DNA from: Rugalucina vietnamica
Lineage: Eukaryota; Mollusca; Bivalvia; Lucinida; Lucinidae
Length of the DNA stretch: 64,000 nucleotides
NCBI GenBank assembly: GCA_964017185.1
Contig: OZ024875.1
Span: 32,249,456 to 32,313,455, forward strand
Direction: 5' to 3'
Shown in pieces: positions 34,829 through 47,104 of this stretch. Every line of letters begins with the position of its first letter. The first letter of the stretch is position 1. The notes under the pieces are model-generated. The model saw only the letters and a list, made by a program, of their open reading frames with translations. It ran no database searches and was not told the origin of the DNA. Position numbers and translations under genes: made by a program.

Positions 34829-36931
34829 AGAGCCTTGCGGGACACCTGCCCCGATGGGTAGCCAATCAGAACTTCCACCAGGAATAAGTACTCTTTGCTT
34901 TCTATTTAGAAGATAATTGGCTAACCATTGGAGAAGACTTGCACTAATACCGGCTTGCTTGAGTTTAAACAGTAGACCTTTATGCCAAACGCGGTCGAAC
35001 GCTTTACTAATATCGCAAAATATTGCCCTTACTTCCTTGTTATCGTCTAATGCTTTACAAAATGTGTTATAAATGTCTACCAATTGATTGGATGTTGAAT
35101 CACCCGGTACAAAACCCGATTGAAGACTTGTTATAATTTCATGATCCTTAAAATAATTAAACATATGCTTATGGATAACTTTCTCCATTACCTTACCAAC
35201 TGCACTTAATAGAGATATAGGCCGATAATTACTAGCAATAGACGGGTCATCCTTTTTAAATATAGGTGTTACATTTGCCTCTTTCCAAATATCGGGACAT
35301 ATACATTTAGACATTGAATAATTAAAAAGATCACATAGTGGTTTAGCTAAAGGTAAGGCAGCCTCTTTAAGAATACGGTGATTTATATTGTCATGGCCCG
35401 TAGCTTTCCCAAGTTTTAATGAGTTTAGAACATCTTTAACCTCAGCTTCTGTAAAGACTATGTTATTTAAAGTAGGACCAACTGTGACATCAGGTTCGGG
35501 AAGCCTTGCCAAATGCTCATCTAGAACAGTTTGTTGAACAAAATAATTGTTTAATATGGTAGCTTTTTCGTTATTATCTGCAACATACATATCATCGTGA
35601 AGTAAAGGGGGAATATTTACATTACTGGTAGGTCTTATGAAGGATTTAAGTGTTTTCCAGTAATCTCGCGGATACAAGTTTGAAGTTTTTAGTTTATGTG
35701 CCATGGAATCAGTATATTCCTTTTTTGCTTTCCGAAGCTGACTAGTAACATCGTTTCGAGCTTGCTTGAATTTTTCATGATTTTGAAGTGTTTTATTATT
35801 TTTATACTTTTTGTATAGCCTATTCCTTTTTCTTATCATGCGCCTAATTGTACTATTAATCCAAGGAAGATCTCTAGGACGAATCATTACATGTTTTGTC
35901 GGGATACATTGTTCGGCAAGGAATACTATAGTTTTTGAAAACTGGTTTGCGTATGTGTTTACGTCAGCATTGCTTACGGACTTCCAATCATACTCTAGAA
36001 TCATCTGTCGTAAGTCGTCATAATTACCTTGATCGTATAACCAAATTTTTCTGGAAAAAGGTTTATCAATATGTTTCTTAAATTTAAAGATACAGTAAAT
36101 TGGGCAATGATATCGTATATTTTGCATTAGAAATGGTTCACCAACTCCAGAGATATCAATAGTATTTTTGTTACTCACCATAATAAGATCAATAATAGTT
36201 GCTGATTTTTCGGTAAAATTAGTAGGTTCGTTTATCAGCTGTTGCAGTCCGTACTGCTGACATAGATCTGAAATTTTCCTTTGCGATTGTGCGGCCAGCA
36301 TATTAAAATTAAAATCCCCTAATATTACAATATCTGAAATTCTCGTATCGACCGCCAGACCTATGGAATTTTCAATGTCAGACAGTACTAAAGGAGATGA
36401 CTCTGGTGGCCTATAAAATGTTCCAATCAATATCCTCTTATTCCGAACATTAGCTTCGACCCAAACGCATTCGATGGTGTGTAATTCTAAATCAGCTCTA
36501 CGTTTGCAAGGAATACCATCCTTAATATATACTAAAATTCCGCCATGACTATCGTCGCGATCACGCCTAAATGGAGTCTGAAAATTATTCATAAATAAAT
36601 CTTGGTTCGTCGTTAATTCGTTTAACCATGTTTCTGTTAAGGCAACTACACTAAAATTTGAAAATTCTGGCTCAATTATGTCCAATTTATACTTCACACC
36701 TTGAACATTATAATGTACAACAGAAAAATTCGCATTATATACTGGAAACGATTCTGAAGAATCTGTGTCCGATATATTATCATCTTCCGGACCTGGGTTC
36801 TTTTCAACGTCTCCAGATTGATATAACATAGATAAGAATACACACAGTTCAAAATTATTAAAATGCTTAATGCCTTTAATTCTTTGTAGTCTATAGTGAT
36901 GAATACCTATACGCGCCCTGTAAATGCACAA
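34829..36931 (-). CDS. LINE ORF, N-terminal part (2A-like motif, endonuclease, start of RT)
   Basis: 701 codons up to the insertion point. Order: a 40-residue leader; 2A-like GDVEKNPGP (residues 40-48); APE endonuclease with LTETWLN, RRDRDDSHGGI, GTFYRPPES and ILGDFNFN; a basic linker; then RT with LKLGKATGHDNI, NVTPIFKKDDPSIASNYRPI, SGFVPGDSTSNQL, the catalytic FCDISKAFDRVWH and the beginning of the GVPQG motif at 696-701. After that the frame enters the inserted element and stops at about 34805. No internal stops. The start was taken at the first Met; earlier initiation or a separate ORF1 cannot be excluded. Confidence 0.92.
36788..36811 (-). other. 2A-like ribosome-skipping motif DVEKNPGP
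   Basis: Codes Asp41 to Pro48 of the LINE protein. The D-V/I-E-x-N-P-G-P core is complete, with skipping predicted between Gly47 and Pro48. This would release a leader of 47 residues from the endonuclease-RT polyprotein. Such motifs are known in some APE-type LINEs of marine invertebrates. Confidence 0.88.
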
Positions 36932-37340
36932 GTCAATATTGAATTACGTAATGCAATCAATGATTGCATGATATAACTTTTTGGGCGCTAGGAGGTCAGT
37001 GTTTGATTTTTTAATAATATGTTGGTTTGAATTATTGACATCTTGATAACGTTGGCAGCCTGAGAACGTAGGATATTTACAAGAATCAGCAGAGAACAAG
37101 TGTCTGTAAGAATTTGAAAGATACAGATAAGAAGAAAAGATATTAGCCACCGACATAGGGTAATGGATATAATGCATATATAGATACAAATTGTAATATG
37201 TGAGGCTAATTCGAAATATACTAAAAGTTTGTGAAATAGGACAGAAAACATACAGTAAAGAACAACAGCTGAAAGAATAAGAAAAAAGAGAGTGATAGCC
37301 CAGATGGGCATACAACAACTCAAAAAGAGAAAAAAGCATG
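36932..37340 (-). other. Probable LINE 5' region
   Basis: An open frame of 131 codons (37339-36944) is very rich in Tyr, Ser, Ile and Leu and matches no ORF1 type that I recognise. I treat the segment as 5' UTR with an uncertain boundary. Confidence 0.35.
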
Positions 37341-37969
37341 TTTATAAAGTTGGGAACGTGTTGTTAATAATTTGTGATTTTAAGGAATACATAATGCAAA
37401 AAATGAAAAGTAAAATCGAACACGGAAAATATAATCACTAATCAGGACTTGGAATATTTCATTCTCAAATAACAAAATTCCATGTTAAGACATATTTTAA
37501 AGACATAGCCTACTATCAACAGACTAAATTTGTAATAAATACAAAAAAAAAATAGTGAGATACATTGTAAATGCACGTATAAAGAGCTCTATTTACAATA
37601 CAACAATCTAACTTTCATAGGATTTATTTTTCGTTGTCATGTACATGTATGTGTTAAGGATGTTGTATGGGACATCTTTGTCTTCGCTTTGGGAAATACA
37701 CCCGGATTTCATCTAATTAGAGCCAAAGTGTGTAGCGTTTTTAAATTGAAATTTGCACTCAACATACCGTATTATGTTTATCTATTCCTTGAGACTCGAC
37801 ACACAATATCCAGATGTCACATTGCAACGCATTTTGACCTTAAAGCATGTCCAAGCACATCTTTGAATTTATTTGTGGTCACAAAATGTTTGAAACACAC
37901 CCTAGGATACCACGACACAGACATTACCATATATATGCATCAACAAACACAGAAGGCAAACATGGCAAA
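37341..37969. other. Intergenic, nothing recognised
   Basis: AT-rich. No continuation of the P450 remnant was seen on the far side of the LINE. Confidence 0.35.
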
Positions 37970-38270
37970 GGAAGTTTTATTTGACTTCATGCTTAACGTC
38001 CCAACCAAAAGCAAAGGTCATGTCGGGACATTGCCTCCATTTTATGGGACTTTTACCCAAAGTGAGGATGTCATGACATCCAACAAGTGCTTCAAATATA
38101 ACCATCCAACTAAGCCACAAAGGCTTATATGTATGGATGGTTTGATTTGAACCACAGGCTCAAACCAGAGTGGTATACCAGTAATCAGCTGGTCAGTCAG
38201 AAGCGTGTAAGCTTTGCCTGGAAGCACAAACAGCCCATCTATTTCTTTAGGCCCCATGTACTAATTGGTT
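37970..38270 (-). repeat. SINE-like dispersed repeat C, copy 1
   Basis: In minus sense it contains 'gatgtcatgacatcc', 'tttatgggactttta' and 'gcccatctatttcttt' (plus-strand wording). Copies in the opposite orientation are at 40773-41410 (interrupted) and 58213-58515. No pol III boxes were identified, so SINE status is a guess. Confidence 0.65.
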
Positions 38271-39319
38271 GTCATTTTGATTGAATAATACATCAGCCAT
38301 GTGAGGAGACTGTAGCAGCATATGATGGCTTTGCGCAAATGCAACGCGCTACAAATGTGATATTTGGTGAATGATAAAAACCTGAAGTACAAAAATGCAT
38401 GTTCATTGAGTGTGTTTAATGTTTAATAATGAAGAGTATACAATTAGTTGATTTTGGGTGAAATGATCTTCAAATATTGTTAAAATACAATGTACAGTCG
38501 AGTTTCCGGTTACGCAAAGTTCCCGACTCCAGAAATCCTTATTAAAAACATGGTTAAACATGTATTACCAGTACCTTCAAAACAAATAATCAGTTTTTGT
38601 TCTCTTGGCAATTTTCTAAACATTGCATTATCCAATAAATATCTGTGAATGAGTTCACTCACACCAATCTTTTATCTTTAGTAGCTTTTTGCATGTCAAA
38701 TTTTATGACATCTGATGTCACACTGTTACATACCGAGAGCAAAGAAACATCGATTATGCATGGAAACAACCATGTACATTACGTACATGAAGGATCTCAT
38801 AAAATTATATAGAAAACTGTAAACACTGTTACATTATATTTAATGGCAAACACAGGCTGGACCAGAACCCAATACTTCAAACTTACGTAGGATGACACAT
38901 TGCCGGGGCTAAAAAATCAGCAAGAATGTGCAATTTCTTTTGAAATAGTCGCTTCTATGAGGTAACGGCTTCAAGAAACGAAAAATTTGGTCATAAAAAT
39001 CTTTCCTGCAAAGTAAAGGATATGACTTTGTTTACATCTTGTCGGGTATAGTTTAGCAGTAATTAAAATTCTATTCACCTGATGGCAATGATTTATCATT
39101 CACAAGAACATTTTGCGAAACCAAGTACTTGACTGTAATGGAAATTTGATTTTATGACAGTTACTAAATTTATTCACCCAAGAAACACAAAAGAAAAAGC
39201 GGCCCTCCTAGCAAAACGTGGGGAGCCTGGTTTGCTAACAGAGAACCGGACTAACAACTGAGAGGTCATGATTCGGTCCGATACCCGCCTGCGCCATGTA
39301 GCGTCCCTGAGCAAGACAC
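38271..39319. other. Intergenic, nothing recognised
   Basis: No coding signal. The last 130 bp ('ggtccgatacccgcctgc', 'ccctgagcaagacactt') resemble the body of another SINE, into which the next element inserted. Confidence 0.35.
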
Positions 39320-39329
39320 TTCAAGCTCC

Positions 39330-39585
39330 GGGCGAACCCCGTGGCCGAATGGTTAAGGTCGCTGACTTCAGTGCTCTTGATCATTCGATCATCTCAGCTC
39401 TGTGGGTTCGCACCTCGCACGGGGCATGAGTCACATGTGGGACAAGCATAGTTCTGCTTGCGGGTGTGTCAGGTGGTTTTTCCCCGGGTACTCCGGTTTT
39501 CGCCACACCTACCGATTGATTTGTCTTGATATGAGTAAAGAAGCTTGAAATGGATGCAAAAAAAAAAAAAAAAAAAAAAAAAAAA
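39330..39585 (+). mobile_element. tRNA-derived SINE with target duplication
   Basis: The head is tRNA-like (Ser/Leu type): A box region 'gtggccgaatggttaagg' and B box 'gggttcgcacctc'. A conserved tail domain 'ggtggtttttccccgggtac' follows, then an A-run (39558-39585). The direct repeat TTCAAGCTCC (39320-39329 and 39586-39595) is the target-site duplication. A related copy on the minus strand is at 58806-59076. Confidence 0.93.
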
Positions 39586-39599
39586 TTCAAGCTCCACAA

Positions 39600-40138
39600 A
39601 GTACCGGTTACGTACCCAGAAAGGGATGGCTTTGTCTCGCAATGACTAAATAATAGTTGTGAAATACATTACGGCCAAAACACAAAAGAAAGTGAGAAAA
39701 AAAAAATAATGACTTGACACAACCATCCTATGAGTCAGTATTTACATTGTGTATATGCATTAGACCCAAGGTTGCAAATAACATGTCTAGGCAAAACAGT
39801 TAAATTTTGCTTCAATGGCTTGTTTGGTAATGTTTTTACGTCCCACTTAATACTGTAGCTAAGGTCATGCGGAGAAACTAGCTCATTTTAAATTTTAACC
39901 GGAAAGGCTGAAGAACCCTTGGATCAATACCACTCTGGAAACAGTTCAATAGGCCCAGAGCTATGTATACATGTACATGTATGAGGTTGACCAATGTTTT
40001 GCTTGACCGACTTTGTCCAAGGACTATCCTATAAGGGGGTACAAGATAGACAAGTTTCGGTGGTCATTTTTTTTCATATATATATATATATTTTTTTTTT
40101 TTGCTTTGCTGTTGGTATGGGTAACCTTAAGTGTTGTA
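39600..40138. other. Intergenic, nothing recognised
   Basis: Includes a TA-rich and T-rich stretch at 40075-40102. No gene signal. Confidence 0.35.
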
Positions 40139-40265
40139 ATAAAAATAATAATAATAATAAATAAATAAATGAATAAATAAATTTTATATTTTAGGAGGAC
40201 AACAAATTTAGCACAATTGACAATCTCCCATATGGTCCTCCAGTGAATACAGACAGTGATCAGTA
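40139..40265. repeat. Dispersed repeat end with (AAT)/(AAAT) tract
   Basis: Second copy of the arrangement at 1-130: a triplet/quadruplet A-T tract followed by 'atttagcacaattgacaatc' and 'catatggtcctcc'. Confidence 0.45.
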
Positions 40266-40772
40266 TCAGACCTTTTTTATTTATTTTTTTTTCAGCCATT
40301 TTCGTATATTTTCGAGATGTAAGTAATGCTATATTTTGAAAGAAGAGAATCCAGTGCTTGCCTTATAATGCTGAGCGCCAAGCAAAGTAGCCACTGATAC
40401 CATTTAAACGGTCTTATTTATGATGCGGCTCTGGGTCTAACCTACGACACTCTAACCGATTACACAATGAGCAAGCACGATTTGGGAAAAATGTCCGTAG
40501 GCTGTCAGCAGTTAATTTGGTTGTTTGTATGGAGGCTAAACATTCCAGTCAACAAGTTTTTAGTCATGTCGGGGCGGAGCCAACGCTTGTGGGGCTGTCA
40601 GCAGTTTAGCAGTGTAGCATTGAAGTGAAGTCCCAAATCACGTACTTTGTAATATATATCAGCAGTAAGACGAATAGCAACTATTTAAGAAAAATCTGAA
40701 ACTTAGACCACTGAATCATATTCTTGTTGTAGTGTCAGCGTTTTATGTCCTACTTACATCGCAAGTCATACT

Positions 40773-41410
40773 GAAACAGGGGCCCCTACCCATTGGGGCC
40801 CCAGAAGGAAATAGATGGGCTGATTATGCCTCCAGTGAAAGCCTGTACGATGCTGACTGGCTACCTGATTACTGGTTAACCGCTCGGGTCTGAGCCTGCC
40901 CAAGAAAAGAGGTTCCGAGTCTAACCATCCGCACATTATAATATGAGCCGCATCGTGAGAAAACCGGAATTTTGCATATGCGAAAAACAAAGGCGCAGAT
41001 CAGATTCGCAGTAACTGCGAAGCTGATCAGCGCCTTTGGTTTAACCACTCGGATAGTAAAATTTGTCTTCTTCCTAAATCCGAAATTACAAGCTTTTGAC
41101 CATTTTCTGAGACTGCACAGACCCGTTTGTGTCGGACCTGGTAGGAAACCGTGAAGACCGGTTTTCTCGCATCAAGGCTCATATATTATAACCCCTTTTG
41201 GCTTTGTCTGGTTATATTTGAAGCACATGTTGGATGTCAAAGACTCATGACATCTTCATTTTGGGCAAGAGTCCCATAAAATGGAGGCAATGTCCCAACA
41301 TGACCTTAGCTGTTGACTGGGACGTCTTCATTTTGGGCAAGAGCCCCATAAAGTGGAGGCAACGTCCCGACATGACCTTAGCTGTTGACTGGGATGTAAA
41401 GCATCAATTC
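40773..41410 (+). repeat. SINE-like dispersed repeat C, copy 2, interrupted
   Basis: Sequence equivalent to 58213-58515 but split at 40942 by a family A MITE that ends near 41185. The second part repeats a short internal unit twice ('cattttgggcaagagtccca' at 41257 and again at 41327), making a 70-bp duplication. Confidence 0.75.
40943..41185. mobile_element. MITE family A inserted in repeat C
   Basis: Runs from 'atgagccgcatcgtgagaaa' to 'ttctcgcatcaaggctcat', with the usual central hairpin. The uninterrupted repeat at 58370 shows where it landed. Confidence 0.82.
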
Positions 41411-42604
41411 GAACGAATTCAAACTGAGACAGGGCATATTTGAAATTTCATCTGGAATGAATATGCCGGAGAAGCCCTAGAGCGATTTCCCAACCACTTA
41501 TTACATAGCAGATAGCTTTACCACACCACGGATGTTCTAGTCTAAGACTTCAGTTGTATCCGAAGGATGCAACTAACATGGACTGACCTCCACCCTAGAT
41601 CCCCACCCATTCGCACCCTTGTAACTATAAAAAAAATGTGTTTAAACTGCACATACGCAACAAACGTGAACTGCATGAAAGGGACATTTGGCATACTGGA
41701 CTTCAATAGACAAAAATGGAACACAATGCATTTTCATTTATTCAATAAATGAAAACTAATAGGGTGACAGGACTTTTGAGGAAGAGTATATTGCACCCCG
41801 TGTTCAGGACTTTCTCAAAACTGTTGTGTAATATTAAAACATGTACACAAGGAAAATTATATACTACATTTTCCGCGTACATTGCTCTACATGAACCATA
41901 ACTAATTTTCTCAAAACAAATGTGTTTTTGGATAGTTAAATATCTTGTTTAATGCAGTCGGAACGTGATGTGCAGAAAAAATCTGCCATTCGCGTGCAAA
42001 AGGATTACCTAAGCTATTCATGGTGGTAAGTTTATCGAAAATGCTTGTTTTGGTCACTTTTCATATCCCTTGTAATGCCATACTGGTGCTTTGCATGATT
42101 AAAATTGTGATGTTTGGCAATAAAGAATAACTATTCATAATAGAGTCGGACAAACTTTTGGCAAAATACATTCTTGTTTTCTCTCCAATCAGATGGTCAA
42201 AACTGGCCGAACATGTTCGAAGCAGCCAAAATATGCCAGTGTTTAGAACAATGACCTTAACGTACTAACCCATATTCAACAATAACTCTACTTGGCGGTT
42301 TGGTTCGTAATGTACACTTTGTCTAAAGTGAAAAATCAGTGTACTTAGACATCAGTCCAAAGCAACTTATGACCAGAAGTTTCATGAAAGGATTCATCAC
42401 AGTACATGTGTATATACTTATGGCGCACAACTGTAGTATAAGCTGCATATGAGCCTCGACACCAGAAGCCCATCCTTTGCAGTTGCCCCTGTCACATAAA
42501 TATTCGAAACCAGGCATATTGAAGTGTATAACTATTTAGAAATTGTATTTAGAAGTGAGGAGAGAAATATTGTATGCAGCACCACACGCAATGAGGAGTT
42601 CTTT
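41411..42604. other. Intergenic, nothing recognised
   Basis: No ORF with family signal and no repeat matched to the rest of the window. Confidence 0.35.
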
Positions 42605-42890
42605 TTTTCGAGTAGTGAGTTTCGAGTAACAAAAGCGAGTTTCGAGTTAGAAAAGTGAGTTTCGAGTCAAAAAAGTGAGTTTCGAGTCAAAAAAGTGAGT
42701 TTCGAGTTAAAAAAGTGAGTTTCGAGTTTCGAGTTAAAAAAGCGAGTTTCGAGTTAAAAAAGCGAGTTTCGAGTTAAAAAAAAGTGAGTTTCGAGTTAAA
42801 AAGGTGAGTTTCGAGTTAAAAAAACGAGTTTCGAGTTAAAAAGTGAGTTTCGAGTTTAAAAAAAAGTGAGTTTCGAGTTAAATAGTGGCT
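42605..42890. repeat. Tandem GAGTTTCGAGTTAAAAAA array (forward)
   Basis: About 14 units of 18-22 bp whose core is 'gagtttcgagtt', separated by A-runs of variable length. Confidence 0.95.
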
Positions 42891-43127
42891 TATTTAAAAA
42901 AAAAAATTCCAAAAACTGGTTTAAGTAATACTTATTCTCAAATTTCATTACGTAGCATTGAAAAAAGGTCCACTCCTCGCAACCATACACACGCACACAT
43001 CTGGGGCTTTTCTGTTTGCTGAAAGAAAATGTCATTGAAAAATTAAATAAAACATAAAAATCAAAACCGATTCCCCTCAAAATGACAGTGGACTTACCCA
43101 AATGATAACGATGGGAAAGTCCATTCA

Positions 43128-44192
43128 CCATAAACTGGTTAATGGATTTCGCTTAATATAAGTAGCCCTTCTGTTTTGAGTAAATAAGCGTTAATAAACT
43201 ATCATCCTTGACCGACATCAATGTACATAATAAAGCCAATTTGAAGTATGAAAGTTTCCAAATATGCGTGAAGATTTGCATTGATTAGTTGCTATCCATC
43301 AACTTATAATACCCATAATTGACTTTATAGATACCCATAAATCAAACTGATTTAATGATATGAATAAGTCAAATTATGGATATTCATAAATCGTATTATG
43401 GATGTCCATAAGTCAAATTTTGGATTTCCAAAATTCAGGCTGATTGTTGGATATCCAAAATTCGATTTATGGATATCCTAAATTTCCGTAATTCAGCTTG
43501 ATTAAGTGATTTTGAATTATGGATATCCTAAAATGATGAATAAATAATAAAACGGCACCCTATAGAAACTGAATTTTTTAACTCGAAACTCGAAAATTTT
43601 AACTCGAAACTCGAAAATTTTAACTCGAAACTCGAAAATAGTAACTCGAAACTCGAAAATTTTGACTCGAAACTCGAAAATTTTAACTCGAAACTCGAAA
43701 ATGTTGACTCGAAACTCGAAATTTGTAACTCGAAACTCGAAAATAGTAACTCGAAACTCGAAAATTTTGACTCGAAACTCGAAAATTTTAACTCGAAACT
43801 CGAAAATTTTGACTCGAAACTCGAAAATTGTAACTCGAAACTCGAAAATTTTGACTCGAAACTCGAAAATTTTAACTTGAAAAATAGAAAAATGGCAATA
43901 GATGATCTCTTGCAGAGGAGTTTGATGATCTCTTAGCTAACCAATCTAAGAAATACTATTTATTTCGGATGACTTTCGCGGAAAACAATCATCGTGGGTT
44001 TATTGATTGAATTACATCCGGTTTTTTGATGTTGGTACGTGACAGATATCATGTTTCTGACATGATTTGAATTCGACCTTGGGGACATAAAACTGATGTA
44101 ATATTTATGCAAATCGCATGTAACCTTGAAATTTTTATGTGTGTCATTGATGTGCTGACGCAATGTTTAAAAACGCCCTTTTCAGCTGAGCC
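43128..44192. repeat. 1-kb duplicated block, copy 1
   Basis: Collinear with 50608-51560. Shared order: 'cttaatataagtagccctt', a region made of 'ggatatcc' and 'ataattc' words (43290-43540), an AACTCGAAACTCGAAAATTTT array, then 'atagatgatctcttgcagag' to 'tgtgctgacgcaatgtt'. Copy 1 ends where the GAGCTCACC-family element begins. Confidence 0.9.
43570..43886. repeat. Tandem AACTCGAAACTCGAAAATTTT array (reverse of 42605 array)
   Basis: About 15 units of 21 bp, the reverse complement of the word forming the array at 42605-42890. The two arrays face each other across 680 bp. The 21-bp period leaves an open frame of repeated TRNSKIL units that I regard as accidental. Confidence 0.95.
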
Positions 44193-45225
44193 GAAGTTAC
44201 AGTATACACATGCTCCGGCGTCCGTCTCAAACACATCAGGCAAACATGTCCATGCAATTTATGCCCCCTTAAACCCCACTTTTATTATAATGCAAAACTG
44301 GCGTATGCATGGGTACATCAGGAAAACAAGTCCGTGTAAAGTATACCCCCTCAAACCTCACTTTTACATAGTAAAACTGGGGTATGCAGGGGTATACCTA
44401 TTTTTCTTATTTTTGCTCCAAAACATAGATTGTGGGTACTCATTAGAACCGCCTCGCCGAGGCGGTTCTAACGTGTACCCACAATCTACGTTTTGAGCAA
44501 AAATATCAAGATTTTTCTGAAGAAATTTTCATTTTTTACAACTGAAAAAAATCTCTGTGTATTGCATGGGCAAAGTTTCGTAATGTACCTATTTTTCTTA
44601 TTTTTGCTCCAAAGCATAGATTGCGGGTACTCGTTACAACCGACTCAGCGAGGCGGTTCTATAGTGTATCCACATTCTATGTTTTGAGCAAAATTAGAAA
44701 AATATGAAATTTATTCAGCTGAAAATTTTCAATTTTTAAAGCCTATTGCATGAACACGTTTTCGTAATGATCTTCTTCTCTAAAACCGCTTGGCCAATCA
44801 AAGCCAAACTTTATTTGAAGCATCGTTAGGAAGGAGGAATGAAAGTTTGCATAAATGGTCAAGGTCGCATGGCCAAGATGACCCATCATGGCTATAAATA
44901 GCAAATTCCTTTAAAAATATTCTAAGGCCTATGATTTTGAAACTTGCCTTGAAGCATCAGTGAATTGAGCTCTACAATTTTTTTTTATGAATTATGACCC
45001 TGTGGTGACCTTGACCTTTCACGGCAAGGTCAACTTAGGATGCCTATGCATTTGAATGGGTAAAAGTGGGAAAATGTCATTTAATGGCAGGAAACTTGCT
45101 TGAAATGAGCAAATGGACAGAAGATTTATGCTTATGTAAAAAATATCCCACGGTGGTTGTCTGCCAATTTTATTGGTATATATCCCAGATCTTAGGTGAG
45201 CGTTTTTAGGACAATTGGTCCTCTG
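44184..45225. mobile_element. GAGCTCACC-family element, reverse copy, interrupted
   Basis: Starts 'cagctgagccgaagttacag', is broken at about 44240-44768 by a family B MITE, resumes at 'cttctctaaaaccgcttgg' and ends near 'cttaggtgagcg...ttggtcctctgg'. It matches 61597-62130, which lacks the MITE. Confidence 0.82.
44240..44768. mobile_element. MITE family B, partly duplicated copy
   Basis: Contains two tandem partial units. The central inverted repeat 'accgcctcgccgaggcggt' is flanked by 'agattgtgggtac' and its complement at 44425-44490, and a second diverged set lies at 44610-44680. Confidence 0.8.
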
Positions 45226-45324
45226 GTTGGTATAATCCTTGCATTGTTTGTTGTCACCTCCCCATGACCGATTGAAACCCGTTTTAACTTTTTTTAGTTA
45301 ACGGAACCAATCTGACATTTGCCA

Positions 45325-45430
45325 CGACATCAGAATCAGAATATAGTATATTGGTGAAACGTCAACCTGACAATACCACACCAGGGGGATGGGGCTTGAG
45401 CGGAGGGGATTAGTCCCGAGCTTTCAGGGT
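45325..45430 (-). pseudogene. LINE 3' tail
   Basis: Only the last roughly 100 bp of the element type at 12885-13937 (tail 'agaatcagaat', 'ccacaccagggggatgggg'). It is joined to the GAGCTCACC element by the same spacer as at 62130-62225. Confidence 0.7.
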
Positions 45431-46264
45431 ATCAGTTTAGTTTACCCCGCCATTTTGTCCACCAGACCTGTTATCGATTACTTTCAAAGTTAATCACTAA
45501 CGATTACAATTAATTTCAATCTTACGATTAACGATTACGATTAAAAATATTTTTTCCTGAATTTAATCGATTACAATAACAATTGATTTGCAAATGTAAT
45601 CGAATAATCAATCGATTAGTTTTGCATTTATAATCTAGCCAGTCTTGAATTAAGCAGTTATGATTTAACTGTATATGGTATTATATTGGCATATAAGAAT
45701 CATCTAGGTGTATTGGGCACTTTATCTTAAGATTGATTGATCAAAATTACTGCAACACTCTAATCAATTGGCATTTTTTTTTTATCTAATTTGGAGTTGT
45801 TACCCAAATTATAAACACACACACACACACAGCATCGTGAGATCTAAAATTATGCTTTGACATCACTGAATTTGGTAATATCACTCTCTGTCATGGCCTC
45901 TCTACAGATAGGGGGAGATCGATTCCCTTAATCATTTGTTTATTGTCACCAACTTGTTCCAGGGTGTTTTGACAACACAACCCATATGACACCTGTTTAT
46001 TAGTTAATCTGTAAAGGTGTGACCAGGTAAGAATAGGTTTGAACTTTTGCAATAGGTTTCAAAGCCTATTTAGAATGAGGTCAATTCTATGTTTATAATC
46101 ATGGTCACTGAGGTCAAAGAAGAAGTGTTTGAAGATTTTTCTTTTCAGTTCAGAAAAATCATAACACGTTACAGACGTATAGGTTATAACTTGAATGTTA
46201 TGCGACAGTCTGCATGCTTAGTTTTTAACCCAATCATGGTTGATAACTATGTTGCCTTCTTTAA

Positions 46265-46925
46265 TTGCACGCCGGTGGGTCGGGCGTCAGACTCTATGAT
46301 GGCCCCGACTTAAGCTATTCATTTTAGTTGGTTGGGGCCGGAGCTTCTTGTCTGTTGCTTGGCCCACCGGGGTCCAACTGGTGTTTTTCTTTTGCTCCGG
46401 AGTTAGTAGGTTATTCGGCGCCCAGGGATCTCCATCGTTGGGCAGCTTACTCAATCTGTGAGTCCTTGTTTTTGATTCATCAGGATGTTTGTCATAATTT
46501 ATTTGTTTGTTCTTGATGATTCATTGACTAGTTAGAGATTCACCACGAGGACCGAATAACTTATTAAATGTTATGAACCACTGCAGAAGCTGAGGGTGAG
46601 GTTAGGATCCTGTAAAACCGGTTTAAGCCCGCCAGTAACTTTGTGTTACTGATCGTTCCAAGGCGATACTTCTGTGGTGGTTCTTTTTGTTTTATGTCTT
46701 GGTGTTTCAAATTTTTGTGCTGTTGGCGCCTTATGTATGTTTTCAATTAAGTTAAGGTAACTGAGTGGCCACCTATTGGGAAAATAGCTGCTCATTTGGC
46801 TTACGATATGTTTCATGGTATAAGTGCCTGATTGTTAGTTTGGTTTTTTTCCCACCTCGGTTTTTGGAGTGGGAATCTCTTTCTGATTGCGCCTTTTCCT
46901 GATCTTTGCCTACTTGTACCTCTTT
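46265..46925. repeat. GGTACAAGTAGGC-family repeat, longest copy, reverse orientation
   Basis: Ends 'gcctacttgtacc' at 46919. At the other end it extends further than the other copies and contains a CCGGTGGG / CCCACCGG inverted pair (46271-46370). Confidence 0.8.
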
Positions 46926-47104
46926 GTAAGAAGGGTCCTGAAATGATTTGAAAAATGTCAGAGAGAATTTCGATAAAAATAAGAGCTGTCGCAGGACAGC
47001 GTGCTCGACTGCTTCTGACCTTTGTCAAACATAAGGTCAAACCCGACCAGTAACCCAAAGCATTATGCTCATACATCTTTTTGCCTTGATGCAATAAGGC
47101 AAAA

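Larger units (their letters stand above)
26290..37340 (-). mobile_element. APE-type non-LTR retrotransposon (LINE), split by a 7-kb insertion
   Basis: A minus-strand element running from a 5' region near 37340 to a 3' end near 26290. A polyadenylation signal AATAAA (complement of 26297-26302) lies at its 3' end. One reading frame encodes a 2A-like motif, an apurinic endonuclease, a reverse transcriptase and a C-terminal Cys/His knuckle. The frame is open on both sides of the insertion. Removing the insert plus one AAAT leaves exactly 1,110 codons including the stop. The 5' limit is approximate, and no target duplication for the LINE itself was found. The LINE truncates the P450 remnant at its 3' side. 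Confidence 0.88.

Noticed and set aside
36944-37339. 131-codon ORF as LINE ORF1
   Set aside because: No nucleic-acid-binding motif or coiled coil; hydrophobic, Tyr-rich composition is typical of translated AT-rich UTR.
39340-39420. Possible tRNA-Leu/Ser gene
   Set aside because: The cloverleaf is incomplete, it is followed by a SINE body and poly-A, and it is flanked by a target duplication; it is a SINE head.
43662-43880. 72-codon ORF of repeated TRNSKIL units
   Set aside because: It follows entirely from a 21-bp repeat (a multiple of three) and has no start context or relatives. The reverse array gives no matching gene.
42605-43886. CRISPR-like look of regularly spaced repeats
   Set aside because: There are no unique spacers; the intervals are A-runs or T-runs of the same repeat, and this is animal DNA.
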